This document shows positions 9,156 through 18,023 of a stretch of 64,000 nt of DNA, in pieces. The notes beneath the pieces are model-generated. The model was not told where the DNA came from and did not search any database. It worked only from the letters and a program-made list of their open reading frames with translations. The number at the start of each line of letters is the position of its first letter. The first letter of the stretch is position 1. A program made the translations under genes and the position numbers. Source of the DNA: Catellatospora coxensis. Lineage in GTDB: Bacteria; Actinomycetota; Actinomycetes; Mycobacteriales; Micromonosporaceae. The stretch lies in the NCBI RefSeq assembly GCF_016862635.1, contig NZ_BONI01000024.1:1-64000 (forward strand), given 5' to 3'.

Positions 9156-10774
9156 CCGCAGTCCTCGCCCAGCGCCCGCCGGAGGCTGCGCACCGCGCGT
9201 GGCACGCCACGGCCGAAGGGGCACAGGCTCGCCACCTCCATCAGCTCCAGCAGCGGCGTGTCCGCCGAGGCGGCAGCCGGGTCGGCGGCACCGCGGCGGG
9301 TGCCTTCGCGGCACGGGGTGCACGCGCCGCAGCTCTCGCTCGCGTAGAACCGCCACAGGTGAGCCAGCAGCTGCGCGGCGGTCACCGAGTCGTCGACGGC
9401 GATGATGCCGCCGTGGCCGAGCGCGACCCCGGCGGCGTCGAGCGCCGAGGCCAGCAGCGGCAGGTCGAGCTGGTCGGGGGCCAGGAAGCCGCCCAGCGGC
9501 CCGCCGACCTGCAGGGCCCGCAGGTGCCGGCCCGCCGCGAGGCCGCCGCCGAGGTGGTACACGACGTCGCGCAGCGGCGTGCCCAGCTCGACCTCGTACG
9601 CGCCCGGACGGGTGAAGCGCTCGTTGAGGCACACCACCAGCGTGCCGGTCTCGGGCGCGCGGCCCAGCCGGGCGTAGGCGTCCCCGCCGGCGTCCACGAT
9701 CCTGGGCACGGCGGCGAGGGTCTCCACGTTGTTCACCGCGGTCGGCCGCCCGAACAGGCCGTACTCGGCCGGGTAGGGCGGGCGCAGCCGCACGCTGCCG
9801 CGCAGCCCGCTCATCGAGCGCAGCAGCGACGTCTCCTCACCGGCGACGTAGGAGCCGGCTCCCTCGACGACGGTGACGTCGAAGTCCATGCCCCCGTGCA
9901 CCGCCCGCCCGAGGTGCCCTGCCGCACGGGCCTGCTCGACCGCGCGGCGAATGCTGCCCAACGCCTGCGGATACTCCGAGCGCACGTACACGAACCCGCG
10001 GCTCGCGCCGCAGGCCAGCCCGGCCAGGGCCAGGCCCTCCAGCACGAGGTCCGGGCTGCGTTCCATGAGCAGGCGGTCGGCGTACGAACCGGGGTCGCCC
10101 TCGTCGCCGTTGGCGACCACGTAGCGCGGCGCCGGTTGCGCGCCGACGGCCTGCCACTTGCGCGCGGCGGGGAACCCCGCGCCGCCCCGCCCCCGCAGGC
10201 CCGACCGGTTGATCTCGTCCACGATCAGCGCAGCGGCGTCGACCCGGCCTGCCAGCCGCGACCAGACACGCCAGCCCGGTCCGGCGGCCAGCCCACGCAG
10301 CGCCACGGGGCCGGCCGCCGCCCGGACCGGGATCGGCGGCGCCCGGCGCGGGGCCCGGCCGGTCAGCTGTCCGGCGACGTCGCTGCCGGCCAGCGGCGTG
10401 TCACCGTCCAGGACCGCCGGGCCGCCGTAGCAGAACCCCAGGCAGTGCACCGCCTGCAGAGACGTCGAGCCGTCGGCGCTGCACGTGCCCGCGGCCACAC
10501 CGAGGGCCCGCTCGACCTGGGCGACGTGCTGCCCGCCGCCGGCGATGAAGCAGGCGGTGCCCGCGCAGACCCGCACGTGCCGCGCACCCCGCGGGGCGCT
10601 CAGATCCCGGAAGTAGCCGACGGTTCCGTGAACGGCCGCGGTGGGCAACCCGGCATCCGCCACCGCCGCGCCGCCCACAGTTGCTAGCCGCAGCCGGTCC
10701 AGCACGCCGGTGTCGCCCTCGCGCGCGACCAGTTCCTCCAACGCACTGCGGCCAGGCCGCATCCCGTCCGGCAC
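9152..10774 (-). CDS. Formate dehydrogenase NADH/FMN subunit (NuoE-NuoF fusion)
   Basis: A 540-aa fusion. Residues about 1-130 are a NuoE/FdsG-like thioredoxin-fold [2Fe-2S] domain (Cys70, Cys75, Cys111, Cys115). The remainder is NuoF/FdsB-like: GRGGAGFPAARKW for NADH/FMN binding, GAGSYVAGEETSLL, and C-terminal SCGACTPCREG with a later Cys for the 4Fe-4S cluster. It takes electrons from the catalytic subunit and reduces NAD+. It is first in a two-gene operon and its stop overlaps the fdhF start by ATGA. The GTG at 10774 lies 11 nt after GAGGAGG. Confidence 0.88.
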   Translation of the reverse strand: MPDGMRPGRSALEELVAREGDTGVLDRLRLATVGGAAVADAGLPTAAVHGTVGYFRDLSAPRGARHVRVCAGTACFIAGGGQHVAQVERALGVAAGTCSADGSTSLQAVHCLGFCYGGPAVLDGDTPLAGSDVAGQLTGRAPRRAPPIPVRAAAGPVALRGLAAGPGWRVWSRLAGRVDAAALIVDEINRSGLRGRGGAGFPAARKWQAVGAQPAPRYVVANGDEGDPGSYADRLLMERSPDLVLEGLALAGLACGASRGFVYVRSEYPQALGSIRRAVEQARAAGHLGRAVHGGMDFDVTVVEGAGSYVAGEETSLLRSMSGLRGSVRLRPPYPAEYGLFGRPTAVNNVETLAAVPRIVDAGGDAYARLGRAPETGTLVVCLNERFTRPGAYEVELGTPLRDVVYHLGGGLAAGRHLRALQVGGPLGGFLAPDQLDLPLLASALDAAGVALGHGGIIAVDDSVTAAQLLAHLWRFYASESCGACTPCREGTRRGAADPAAASADTPLLELMEVASLCPFGRGVPRAVRSLRRALGEDCG

Positions 10775-10812
10775 CGCCCCGCCATCCTCCTCGTCACGAC
10801 CCGCTTCACCCG

Positions 10813-10855
10813 ATTATCAGGCGCTGGGTGGGTCGCCGTCGGGCCGATCGCGCAG
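10813..10855 (-). promoter_or_regulatory. Promoter of formate dehydrogenase operon with DosR-like site
   Basis: GATAAT (10818 down to 10813) is a good -10. The palindrome-like CGGGCCGATCGCGCAG (10840-10855) is centred about 29 bp upstream of it, close to the 31-33 bp seen before 42305 and 41152. The box match is imperfect; the -10 is more secure. Confidence 0.4.
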
Positions 10856-10906
10856 ACCGGAGCGGCATGGCCGGTGCCATGGCGGTGACAGCGTCGCCGG
10901 GCCGCC

Positions 10907-12160
10907 TCACACCCCGCTGGGATAGGTCTCCATCTCGCCCGGCGCGGGCTGCGCGTGCAGCGGGTGGACGGCGGTGGTCTGGTCGCACCACACGAAGGCG
11001 TCGTAGCGTTCGCCCAGCCGGGTGGGCACGTAGTTGCCGGACCGTTCGCGCCCGGGGTGGTAGACGACGCCGACAGCGCGGTGGTCAAGTACCTCGGTGA
11101 GCCAGGGCGGCCCGTCGGTGTCGGGGAAGACCAGCAGCGACGGGCCGGGCAGCCGGTGGTGGAGCAGGTCCTCCAGCGACCCGGCCCGCGCCGGTGGCAT
11201 GGTCATGACCTGGCGGGGCGCGGCCCAGCCCGGGGCGGCCATGACTTGGCCCCGGTGGCAGCCGAACCCGACGAGGACCACGGCGTCGCGACCGTGCCGG
11301 TAGCGGGCGAGCTGCCCGATGTTGACCATGTTGGCCGCGGCCATGTCGGTGGCGCGGGCGTCGCCGACATGGGTGTTGTGCGCCCAGACCACGGCCTTGG
11401 CCGCGGGGCCGTGGTGGTTCAGGAGCCGGTCGAGGGTGTCGGCCATGTGCACGTCGCGTACGTTCCACGAGTGCGCCCCGCCGCCGATCATCGCCCGGTA
11501 GTAGCGCTCGGCGTCGGCGACGATCTGGGCGTTCTGCCACACGTCGAACCGCGTCGCGCCGTCCAGCGACATCTGCGCCCGCGCCTGCGCCAGCAGCCGC
11601 GCGACCTCGTCCTCGCAACCGGCCGATACGAACCGGCACGCCAGCGCGTACTCCTGCGGTTCGCGCGAGTACGGCTGGAAGCAGCGGTAGGCGTCCCAGA
11701 CGGCGTCCAGGCCGGCCGGGTCGTGCTCGCGGACGTACTCGACGATGACCTGCATCGACTCCCAGAGGCTGTAGACGTCGAGGCCGTAGAACCCGACGCG
11801 TCCGGCGGGCGGCTGGTTGAGGTTCCAGGCGCGCAGCCAGCGGCAGAACGCGGCGACCTCCGTGTTGGCCCACATCCAGGTGGGCCAGCGGGCGAACTCG
11901 TGCAGCGCCGTGATCGGATCCAGGCTGCCCGGCGCGCCGGTGACCGCGCGGTGCACCCGGTTGCAGTCGGGCCAGTCGCCCTCGACCGCGACGAACGAGA
12001 ACCCGCGTTCGGCGATCAAGCGGCGGGTCAGCTGCTCGCGCAGCCGGTAGAACTCATGGGTACCGTGGCTTGCCTCGCCGAGCAGCACCAGCCGCGCGTC
12101 GCCGATCCGCTCCAGCAGCGCCGTGAAGTCGGCCGCAGTTCGCAAGGTCTGGACCAGCAC
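10907..12160 (-). CDS. Erythromycin esterase family protein
   Basis: A 417-aa member of the erythromycin-esterase/succinoglycan-biosynthesis family. LLGEASHGTHEFY carries the conserved Glu and His residues near residue 30, followed by AVEGDWPDCNRVHRAV and several WAHNTH-type histidine motifs. Mycobacterial relatives occur in the DosR regulon (Rv2030c carries a similar domain), so the role here is more likely stress-related hydrolysis than macrolide resistance, but the substrate is unknown. GTG start; GTATAC about 35 nt upstream may be the -10. The gene is separate from the formate dehydrogenase operon (132-bp gap). Confidence 0.85.
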   Translation of the reverse strand: MLVQTLRTAADFTALLERIGDARLVLLGEASHGTHEFYRLREQLTRRLIAERGFSFVAVEGDWPDCNRVHRAVTGAPGSLDPITALHEFARWPTWMWANTEVAAFCRWLRAWNLNQPPAGRVGFYGLDVYSLWESMQVIVEYVREHDPAGLDAVWDAYRCFQPYSREPQEYALACRFVSAGCEDEVARLLAQARAQMSLDGATRFDVWQNAQIVADAERYYRAMIGGGAHSWNVRDVHMADTLDRLLNHHGPAAKAVVWAHNTHVGDARATDMAAANMVNIGQLARYRHGRDAVVLVGFGCHRGQVMAAPGWAAPRQVMTMPPARAGSLEDLLHHRLPGPSLLVFPDTDGPPWLTEVLDHRAVGVVYHPGRERSGNYVPTRLGERYDAFVWCDQTTAVHPLHAQPAPGEMETYPSGV

Positions 12161-12269
12161 GTCAGCTCACCTGCCACCCTCGCCGGACCACAGCCTCTGT
12201 ATACGCCGAGGAGAAGGCCGTCCGCTGTCGAACACGTGCTCCCGGCAGCACTGCTTCCGCCATGACCGT

Positions 12270-13250
12270 TCACCCCAGCAGCAGGCTGACCGCCACCAGA
12301 TAGATCAGGATGGACAGCAGGTCCTGCACCACGGTGGCCAGCGGACCGGAGCCGAAAGCGGGGTCGAAGCCGAGCCGTGCGAGCAGCCAGGGCAGTGCCA
12401 TCGCGACGAGCGTGGCGATGGCACTGGCGGCCAGCACCGCGACGGCCACGGCGGCGGCCAGGGCGGGCTCGCCCCACACCAGAACGAGGACCGGCAGCAG
12501 CACGGCCGCCAGCAGCAGTCCCACCAGCAGCCCGGTGAGTGCCTCGCGGGTGGCGATGCGGCCGATGCCCACGCCGACGGACAGCCCTCGGATGGCCACG
12601 GTCTCGGTCTGGGTGCCGACCGCGTCGGCGAGGTAGACGATGCCTGGAATGAAGTAGGCGATGGCGACGTTGTCGACGAGCTGGTCTTCGAAGCCGGCCA
12701 CCATCGCGGCGGACAGCAGCGCACCGGCCAGCCCCACGGCCAGCCACGGCATCCGGTGCCACAGCCGGCGGGCGACGCTCTCCTCGCTGGCGGTGCGGGC
12801 TCCGGCGGTGGTGTGCAGAAAGCCGCCGATCCGTGCGAGGTCCTCGTCGTGCTCCTCGAGCAGCACTCCGAGAAGTTGCTGCGGCGGGATGAGGCCATGG
12901 AAACGTCCTTGGCCGTCGACGACGGCGAGACCCGGTTCGCCGTGCTGTACGGCCTTCCAGGCGGCGCGTTCCTGATCGGTGCCTGGGGCTACCCGCGGCG
13001 GGTCGGGGTCCATGACGGAGCCGACCGTCCGGTCGCCGGGCGCGGCGAGCAGGCGTTCGATGGTGGCCAGACCGACGAGGACGCCCGCCCGGCAGACCGC
13101 GACGACCGCCGCGCTGTCGTAGTCCTGCCCGCGCATGGCGGCCAGCACAGCGTCAACGGTGTCGTGCGGAGCGGCTACCGGCACGCGCAGGCTGGCATGC
13201 CGGGCTGCGGTGCCGAGCGGCTGGACCGGGGCGACATCGCTGTCCCGCAT
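12270..13250 (-). CDS. mgtE: MgtE-like magnesium transporter with CBS pair
   Basis: A 326-aa protein: two CBS domains (about residues 15-130), a linker, then five hydrophobic segments of the MgtE membrane domain, including the conserved pore segment with FIPGIVYLADAVGTQTE followed by AIRGLS. The usual MgtE N-terminal superhelical domain is missing. It should mediate Mg2+ (or another divalent cation) uptake, gated by the cytoplasmic CBS domains. I chose ATG 13250 because it overlaps the stop of a short leader ORF as TGATG. A GTG nine bases upstream (13259) is also in frame, but neither start has its own Shine-Dalgarno, which favours coupled translation. Confidence 0.88.
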   Translation of the reverse strand: MRDSDVAPVQPLGTAARHASLRVPVAAPHDTVDAVLAAMRGQDYDSAAVVAVCRAGVLVGLATIERLLAAPGDRTVGSVMDPDPPRVAPGTDQERAAWKAVQHGEPGLAVVDGQGRFHGLIPPQQLLGVLLEEHDEDLARIGGFLHTTAGARTASEESVARRLWHRMPWLAVGLAGALLSAAMVAGFEDQLVDNVAIAYFIPGIVYLADAVGTQTETVAIRGLSVGVGIGRIATREALTGLLVGLLLAAVLLPVLVLVWGEPALAAAVAVAVLAASAIATLVAMALPWLLARLGFDPAFGSGPLATVVQDLLSILIYLVAVSLLLG

Positions 13251-13330
13251 CAGGCCCACGGCTCGGGGTCAGGCCGCCAGGCCACGGTGCCCGACCTGGA
13301 CCCGCGAGCATCGCTGTGACGACGGCACAT
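13250..13330 (-). CDS. Leader peptide ORF of mgtE (26 aa, ends WRPDPEPWA)
   Basis: A 26-codon ORF (28 if the in-frame ATG at 13336 is used) has a strong Shine-Dalgarno, GGAGGGG, 8 nt before ATG 13330. It ends in TGA overlapping the mgtE ATG (TGATG). The peptide finishes with Trp-Arg-Pro-Asp-Pro-Glu-Pro-Trp-Ala. Acid/proline runs in leader peptides of enterobacterial Mg2+ transporter genes (MgtL, EPDPTPLP) destabilise translating ribosomes when Mg2+ is low. By analogy this ORF probably controls mgtE through ribosome behaviour. Sequence and position are seen directly; the mechanism is inferred. Confidence 0.65.
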   Translation of the reverse strand: MCRRHSDARGSRSGTVAWRPDPEPWA

Positions 13331-13343
13331 GGTCATCACCCCT

Positions 13344-13380
13344 CCGTGGCATCGTAGCCGGAACCTGACCGCCCGGTTAA
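13344..13380 (-). promoter_or_regulatory. Promoter of mgtE leader
   Basis: On the minus strand TACGAT (13356-13351) is preceded, 18 bp upstream, by TTAACC, giving an acceptable sigma-70-like promoter. Transcription would start near 13344, about 14 nt before the preferred leader ATG. Confidence 0.45.
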
Positions 13381-13739
13381 CCTCATTGTCCGGGTCGGCC
13401 AGCCCGGATGGAGCCGTTAGCCCGCGCACGGGCGACTTCGGTGCAGCACGATCGCAGGCGATGGCAGCGCCACTGCCAGACCGGGCACCTGCGATCCGGC
13501 AGTAGGCACGAGGTCGCGGTCGCTGATACCACGCCCCATGCCGAGCCGCTGACGGTCGTGGAGGCCGTGTGCCGATTCGATCGGCCGGCGCATCCGGCGG
13601 ATGAAATCGTGCAGTGCCCGCGGCCTGCTTGACGGTGACGAAGGCGTCGCTGTGCTGCGACTTCGATCGACCGCGAATCGGCGACGCATTTCGGTCTAGA
13701 GTGCCAGGTTGGGAGGGTGATAACGCGAGGGGGCGCGAC
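13381..13739. other. About 360 bp without a recognisable gene
   Basis: Short open frames occur on both strands but none has a recognisable domain or a convincing ribosome-binding site. Given the ISL3 remnant 0.5 kb downstream it could be transposon debris, which I cannot confirm. TAGAGT near 13697 may be the -10 of the adenosine-specific kinase gene. Confidence 0.4.
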
Positions 13740-14237
13740 ATGGCAGCCGGGTCCGTGGCCATCGAAGTGGTGGCTGTCGACCTGCCCGACGACGTAAACG
13801 TGATCATCGGGCAGTCGCATTTCATCAAGACGGTGGACGATCTGCACGAGGCGCTGGTGGGGGTCGGTTCGCAGCTGCGTTTCGGCATCGGATTCTGTGA
13901 GGCGTCCGGTGCTCGGCTGGTGCGACGTTCCGGCAACGACGGCGAGCTGACCGGGCTGGCGGTCGAGACGGCACGGCGGATCGGTGCCGGGCACTGCTTC
14001 GTGGTGATGCTGCGTGAGGGTTTCCCGGTCAACGTGCTGAACCAGGTCAAGTCCGTGCCGGAGGTATGCACGGTCTTCTGCGCCACGGCCAACCCGGTGC
14101 AGGTGCTGGTCGCCGTGACCGAGCTGGGCCGGGGGGTGCTCGGCGTCGTCGACGGCGGGCCGCCGCTGGGCGTGGAGACGGATGCGGACGCCGACACCCG
14201 GCGCGAGCTGCTCCGCGAACTCGGATACAAGCTGTGA
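13740..14237 (+). CDS. Adenosine-specific kinase family protein
   Basis: A 165-aa protein matching the adenosine-specific kinase family (PF04008) by recall: VNVIIGQSHFIKTVDDLHEA, LRFGIGFCEASGARL, GHCFVVMLREGFPVN, VPEVCTVFCATANPVQV and GVVDGGPPLGVE are characteristic blocks covering almost the full length. Archaeal relatives have been assigned adenosine kinase activity; the bacterial role is little studied. The open frame extends upstream to 13614, but ATG 13740, after a purine-rich GAGGGGGCG stretch, fits the family N-terminus. It stands alone between an unassigned stretch and a transposase remnant. Confidence 0.8.
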   Translation: MAAGSVAIEVVAVDLPDDVNVIIGQSHFIKTVDDLHEALVGVGSQLRFGIGFCEASGARLVRRSGNDGELTGLAVETARRIGAGHCFVVMLREGFPVNVLNQVKSVPEVCTVFCATANPVQVLVAVTELGRGVLGVVDGGPPLGVETDADADTRRELLRELGYKL

Positions 14238-14261
14238 CCGAGCCGGGACATCGAATACCTC

Positions 14262-14753
14262 CGTGGATACTCCGGCCTTCAGGTCGTGGACAAAATCGTC
14301 TTCGCTGCCGACTGGATAGTCATCGCCCTGCGACTTCGCTCTCGCAAGCTGGTCTGCCCGTGTGGTCGGCAGAGCGTCGCTGCCTACGACCGGTCGTGGC
14401 GCTCGTGGCGGCATCTGGACTTCGGCAAGTGGAAGGTCATCATTCACGCCGAAGTCCGCCGGGTCGACTGCCGCGGCTGCGGCCGGGTGCGTACCGAGTG
14501 GATGCCGTTCGCCCGGCCCGGCGCTCGCTTACCGCATCGGCGTGGACGAGATCGCCTATCGAAAGGCCGCAAGTTCCTCACCATCGTCACCGATCACGAC
14601 AGCGGCCAGCCTGTCCAACTCCCTGGCCGAAGGCATCAACGCCGGCATCCGCCTGATCCAGCACCGCGCTCACGGCTACGCCCGCCTCGACAACTTCACC
14701 GAAATGATCTACCTGTGCCACGGTGGCATACCCGCATGCCTGCCCACTACCTG
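14262..14753 (+). pseudogene. ISL3-family transposase remnant
   Basis: Decayed transposase. Frame one gives the ISL3 N-terminal zinc-ribbon region (KLVCPCG ... RSWRSWRHLDFGKWKV ... VDCRGCGRVRTEW) up to about 14525. The reading then jumps frame to IGVDEIAYRK, part of the DDE catalytic region, with VTDHDSG in the first frame again. After another deletion comes the C-terminal SNSLAEGINAGIRLIQHRAHGY. A full ISL3 transposase is about 400 aa, so more than half is missing. No terminal inverted repeats were found. Confidence 0.8.
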
Positions 14754-14768
14754 ACCGCCGGGAACCGG

Positions 14769-15164
14769 CTACATGCCGGGCCCATCTGGCGGCCGGTTGG
14801 CCGGATCCTTGATCCACGACCGGATTCCACGACCCGCCAGGGGTTCACCCGCATACCGCGGCACCAGATGACAATGCGCATGCGGGATGCTCTGCCCACC
14901 GACCGGCTCCACATTCCAGCCGACATTCCAGCCATCGGGCCCATACCGATCCGCAATCAGCGCCTTCATCCCCCGAAGCAACCGTGCCGTCGACGCCCAC
15001 TCCTGCTCCGTCAGATCGAACACCGTCACCCGGTGCGCCACAGGCAAAACCATGGCCGATCCGGACGGCGTCCCCGTGTCCCGCGTGAACATCGCGAAAC
15101 ACCACTGATCAGATAACACGATCTGGGGCTCCATCACTGGTAGGCAGAACGGGCAATCAACCAT
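14769..15164 (-). CDS. HIT family hydrolase
   Basis: A 131-aa histidine-triad protein. The N-terminus has DCPFCLP, which together with later residues resembles the zinc site of some HIT proteins; HAHCHLVPRY near residue 105 is the His-x-His-x-His nucleotide-hydrolase motif. It probably hydrolyses a nucleotide phosphoramidate or dinucleoside polyphosphate in the cytosol. The open frame continues upstream, but ATG 15164 before VDCPFC matches family starts. It is divergent from the nitroreductase gene at 15434 and adjoins the ISL3 remnant. Confidence 0.82.
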   Translation of the reverse strand: MVDCPFCLPVMEPQIVLSDQWCFAMFTRDTGTPSGSAMVLPVAHRVTVFDLTEQEWASTARLLRGMKALIADRYGPDGWNVGWNVEPVGGQSIPHAHCHLVPRYAGEPLAGRGIRSWIKDPANRPPDGPGM

Positions 15165-15433
15165 CCCGTCATGATCGCCCAGCGAAGCAGATCCCGCCTG
15201 CCCATAGGCACCTGAGAATTGGCACAGGTGTGCTAACTTGTTGTGGCTTGACCGACGAAAACCAAGCCGGCCGGGCCTACCGCCGGGCTGGCGGGCAGTC
15301 AGGTCTGTGGAGCCTGTGTAAGACCGATGGGCGGTACCCCGTCCCTTGCCGACGGCGGGTGAGCGCATTTCGCCGTTTCCGACGACGGTCGTGCGGTATC
15401 ACCAAAGGAGGCAGGGTCGAAGGGGCCGACATC

Positions 15434-16441
15434 ATGAATCAGGTGCAGACGGGGCAGTCGGATGACATCGTGCAGGCCTACCAGCATGCCGCCGAGGTCG
15501 GCGGGCGGGCACCGTCGGTGCACAACACCCAGCCCTGGCTCTGGTACGCCGGGCGGACCGGGTTGGAGCTGCGGGCCGACCGCAGCCGCCACTTGCCGAC
15601 CGCCGACCCGGACGGCAGGCTGCTGACGATCAGCTGCGGAGCGGCACTGCACCACGCCCGGCTGGCGCTGTCAGCGGCGGGCTGGGCGCCCCACGTGGCC
15701 CGCCTGCACGACCCGAGGTCGGACGACAGGCTGGCGTGGATCACCGTTGCCGAGCATGCGGCCCCCAGCGCCCAGGACCGCCGCCTTTTCGAGGAGATCG
15801 ACATCCGGCACACCGACCGCCGCCCCACAGTGGAGCTGCCGGTGCCGGCCGAGGCGCTGGCGCTGATCAGGCAGGCCGCCGCCGACGAGGGCGCCGGGCT
15901 GCACTGGCTCGGCCAACCGGACCTCGACGACCTGGCAGTTGCGGCCGCCCGCGCCAACGAGATCGGGCTGGCCGACCTCGACCAGCGCGCCGAGATGGAC
16001 TACTGGGTCGGCGGCCGCCGCCCGGCCCGCACCGGCGTGCCCAGCGACGCGGTACCCGAGCGCGCGCCGCAGACCGACGTGCCCGGCCGGGACTTCGGCC
16101 ACCCCGGCACCCTCGGGGTGGGGGAGGGCCACGCCCGCTCAGCGGTGTACGGCCTGCTCTACCGTCCCGGTGACGGCCCGGAGGACTGGCTGCGGGCGGG
16201 AGAGGCGCTGTCGGCGTGCTGGCTGAAGGCCACCGACCTCGGCGTCGCCGTCCTGCCGCTCAGCTCGGTCATCGAGGTCCCGGCGACCCGCGAGGTCCTG
16301 CGGCGGATGTTGTCCGGCGTCGGCCATCCGCTGCTGGTGCTGCGGTTCGGGCTGGCCGGCCCGGACCAGGCCCCGGTGCCTGGCACACCGCGGCTACCCA
16401 CCGAACGGGTGGTGCGGCCGGGACCGTTCCCGCAGCCGTGA
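15434..16441 (+). CDS. Acg-type nitroreductase family protein, copy 1
   Basis: A 335-aa flavin nitroreductase-fold protein of the Acg (Rv2032/Rv3127/Rv3131) group. APSVHNTQPW near residue 30 is the FMN-binding signature, with [23 protein letters not shown], and a C-terminal AGEALSACWLKATDLG. In mycobacteria these genes belong to the DosR regulon; the physiological substrate is unknown. ATG 15434 is chosen over the longer frame because homology begins at its N-terminus. TATCAC (15397-15402) is a possible -10 and is shared with copy 2 (29894), its closest paralogue in this window. A DosR-like site upstream (near 15341-15355, reverse orientation) is weak. Confidence 0.88.
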   Translation: MNQVQTGQSDDIVQAYQHAAEVGGRAPSVHNTQPWLWYAGRTGLELRADRSRHLPTADPDGRLLTISCGAALHHARLALSAAGWAPHVARLHDPRSDDRLAWITVAEHAAPSAQDRRLFEEIDIRHTDRRPTVELPVPAEALALIRQAAADEGAGLHWLGQPDLDDLAVAAARANEIGLADLDQRAEMDYWVGGRRPARTGVPSDAVPERAPQTDVPGRDFGHPGTLGVGEGHARSAVYGLLYRPGDGPEDWLRAGEALSACWLKATDLGVAVLPLSSVIEVPATREVLRRMLSGVGHPLLVLRFGLAGPDQAPVPGTPRLPTERVVRPGPFPQP

Positions 16442-16451
16442 GCGGTCGGTG

Positions 16452-16556
16452 TCACCAGTTCGCGACCAGCCACCAAGCCGCCCACACCAGCAGTACCGCG
16501 ATCAGCACCGCGATCAGCGGCGTCCAGTCACGGCCGCCCGTCCTGCTGCCGCGCAT
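16452..16556 (-). CDS. Small single-span membrane peptide (34 aa)
   Basis: A 34-residue ORF with a short basic N-terminus (MRGSRTGGRDW) followed by one hydrophobic segment, PLIAVLIAVLLVWAAWWLV. It is convergent with nitroreductase copy 1, 10 bp from its stop. Longer in-frame starts exist upstream but add only low-complexity sequence. The membrane span is plain; whether it is expressed is not shown. Confidence 0.4.
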   Translation of the reverse strand: MRGSRTGGRDWTPLIAVLIAVLLVWAAWWLVANW

Positions 16557-16827
16557 CGTCAACCGGACCGGGCGAGCAGCGAGATGAGGTCGACGCCCGA
16601 CATAGCCCCTGGTGTCACCTCTGCCGTATGAGTGATCAGACCTCCACCTTTCATCCTGCGCCGAGTCGCGCCCGGTGTCGACGGGGCGCAAGCCCTTGAA
16701 GAGGGGATTTCTGCCTGCCCGGGCCGCTGCGAGGGCCGGGTGGGCGCGGGCGCGGCGCGGAACCGCACGATCCGCCCCGCGACGACACGTCCCGCGGGAT
16801 CATGTGAGGGGCAGCCGGAGGCAGACG

Positions 16828-17982
16828 ATGGACCAGCCCGCGGTACGTGATGTGATGACAGCCGACGTCCTGACCGTCGACCTCGACATGCCCTACGCCG
16901 AGATCGCCGCACTGCTGGCCGGGCACCGGATCAACGCCGTGCCCGTCCTGGACGATCTACGCCGCCTGGCCGGGATCGTCACCGAAGGCGACCTGCTGCG
17001 GCGCGTCGAGTTCCTCGGCGAGCCCGCAGACGCCACGCACCTGCTGGAACGGCCCTCGCGCAGAGCCGCACGCGAGAAGGCCAGGGCCGCGGTCGCCCGG
17101 CAGCTGATGACCGTTCCCGCCGTCACCGTGTCGCCTGACGCCGCGGTCGCCGACGCAGCCCGGCTCATGGCCGACCGGAACATCAAACAGCTGCCCGTGG
17201 TGGACCGGCAGGGACGGCTCGTCGGGATCGTCGCGCGGCGCAACCTGCTCGCGGTCTTCAAGCGCGCCGACACCGACATCAGAGCCGAGATCGTCGAGTC
17301 GATACTGCGCCGTGCGCTGCACCTGGAACCGGACGCCGTCACCGTCGACGTCCGCGACGGCGTCGTCAATCTGACCGGCAGGGTCCGGCAGGCCAGCAAG
17401 GGCCAGATCGCGGTACGGCTCGCCGAGGCGGTCACCGGGGTCACCGCCGTACTCGACCACATCAGGTTCGAGATCGACGACGAGCGGGCGGGCCGGCCTG
17501 CGGGGGAGCCCGCGGAAGCCTTCGGCACGCTGCTGGTGGTGGGCGTCGACGGGTCTGACGGCGGCCGGGAAGCGCTGAGGTGGGCGGTCGCGCACGCCGC
17601 CGACGTCGGCGGTTCGGTGCTGGCGGTCGCGGCATGGCACTGGCCCGAGGACGACCTCTCGACGACCCTGGAAGCCGACGAGCGGCGGCACCTGTCCGAC
17701 ATGCTCACTCGGGAGGTCGAGGCCCTGCCCGCGCGGCAGCGGGCGGCCGTGCCGCTGCGTACGAAGACCGTGCGGGGCAGGCCGGCCGAGGTGCTGTGCG
17801 CGGAGTCGGCCGGCGCGGCGCTGCTGGTTCTGGGACGTCACGGGCACAGCCGTGCTAGCGCCGCACGCGCGGGTTCGGTGAGCGAGGAGTGCATCCGCAG
17901 GGCGCCATGCCCGGTGCTGGTCGTGCCCCGGCCGCACCACGAGCCTGCGGCTGCGGCTAAGGCGCCGGCGGGGCCGGGCTGA
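16828..17982 (+). CDS. CBS-CBS-BON-USP fusion protein
   Basis: A 384-aa cytosolic fusion. Two CBS domains (about 5-60 and 90-150, [12 protein letters not shown] and [15 protein letters not shown]), a BON domain (about 155-220, [16 protein letters not shown]), then one universal stress domain (about 232-375, [16 protein letters not shown] and [21 protein letters not shown]). CBS pairs usually bind adenosine nucleotides and USP domains often bind ATP, so the protein may sense adenylate charge. CBS-BON proteins are common in actinobacterial stress loci; the added USP is less usual. ATG 16828 follows GGAGG by 7 nt. GAGGGGATTTCTGCCTG near 16701-16717 weakly resembles the DosR-like box. Confidence 0.88.
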   Translation: MDQPAVRDVMTADVLTVDLDMPYAEIAALLAGHRINAVPVLDDLRRLAGIVTEGDLLRRVEFLGEPADATHLLERPSRRAAREKARAAVARQLMTVPAVTVSPDAAVADAARLMADRNIKQLPVVDRQGRLVGIVARRNLLAVFKRADTDIRAEIVESILRRALHLEPDAVTVDVRDGVVNLTGRVRQASKGQIAVRLAEAVTGVTAVLDHIRFEIDDERAGRPAGEPAEAFGTLLVVGVDGSDGGREALRWAVAHAADVGGSVLAVAAWHWPEDDLSTTLEADERRHLSDMLTREVEALPARQRAAVPLRTKTVRGRPAEVLCAESAGAALLVLGRHGHSRASAARAGSVSEECIRRAPCPVLVVPRPHHEPAAAAKAPAGPG

Positions 17983-18023
17983 GCCCACGCCGCCGCCTGC
18001 CCTGCACGGACGGGAACGATTCG

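Noticed and set aside
6462-9347. Long plus-strand frame opposite formate dehydrogenase (about 960 codons)
   Set aside because: Product is Arg/Gly/Val-rich without recognisable motifs, while the minus strand carries all FdhF cysteine motifs; the same holds for the plus-strand frame at 9359-10687.
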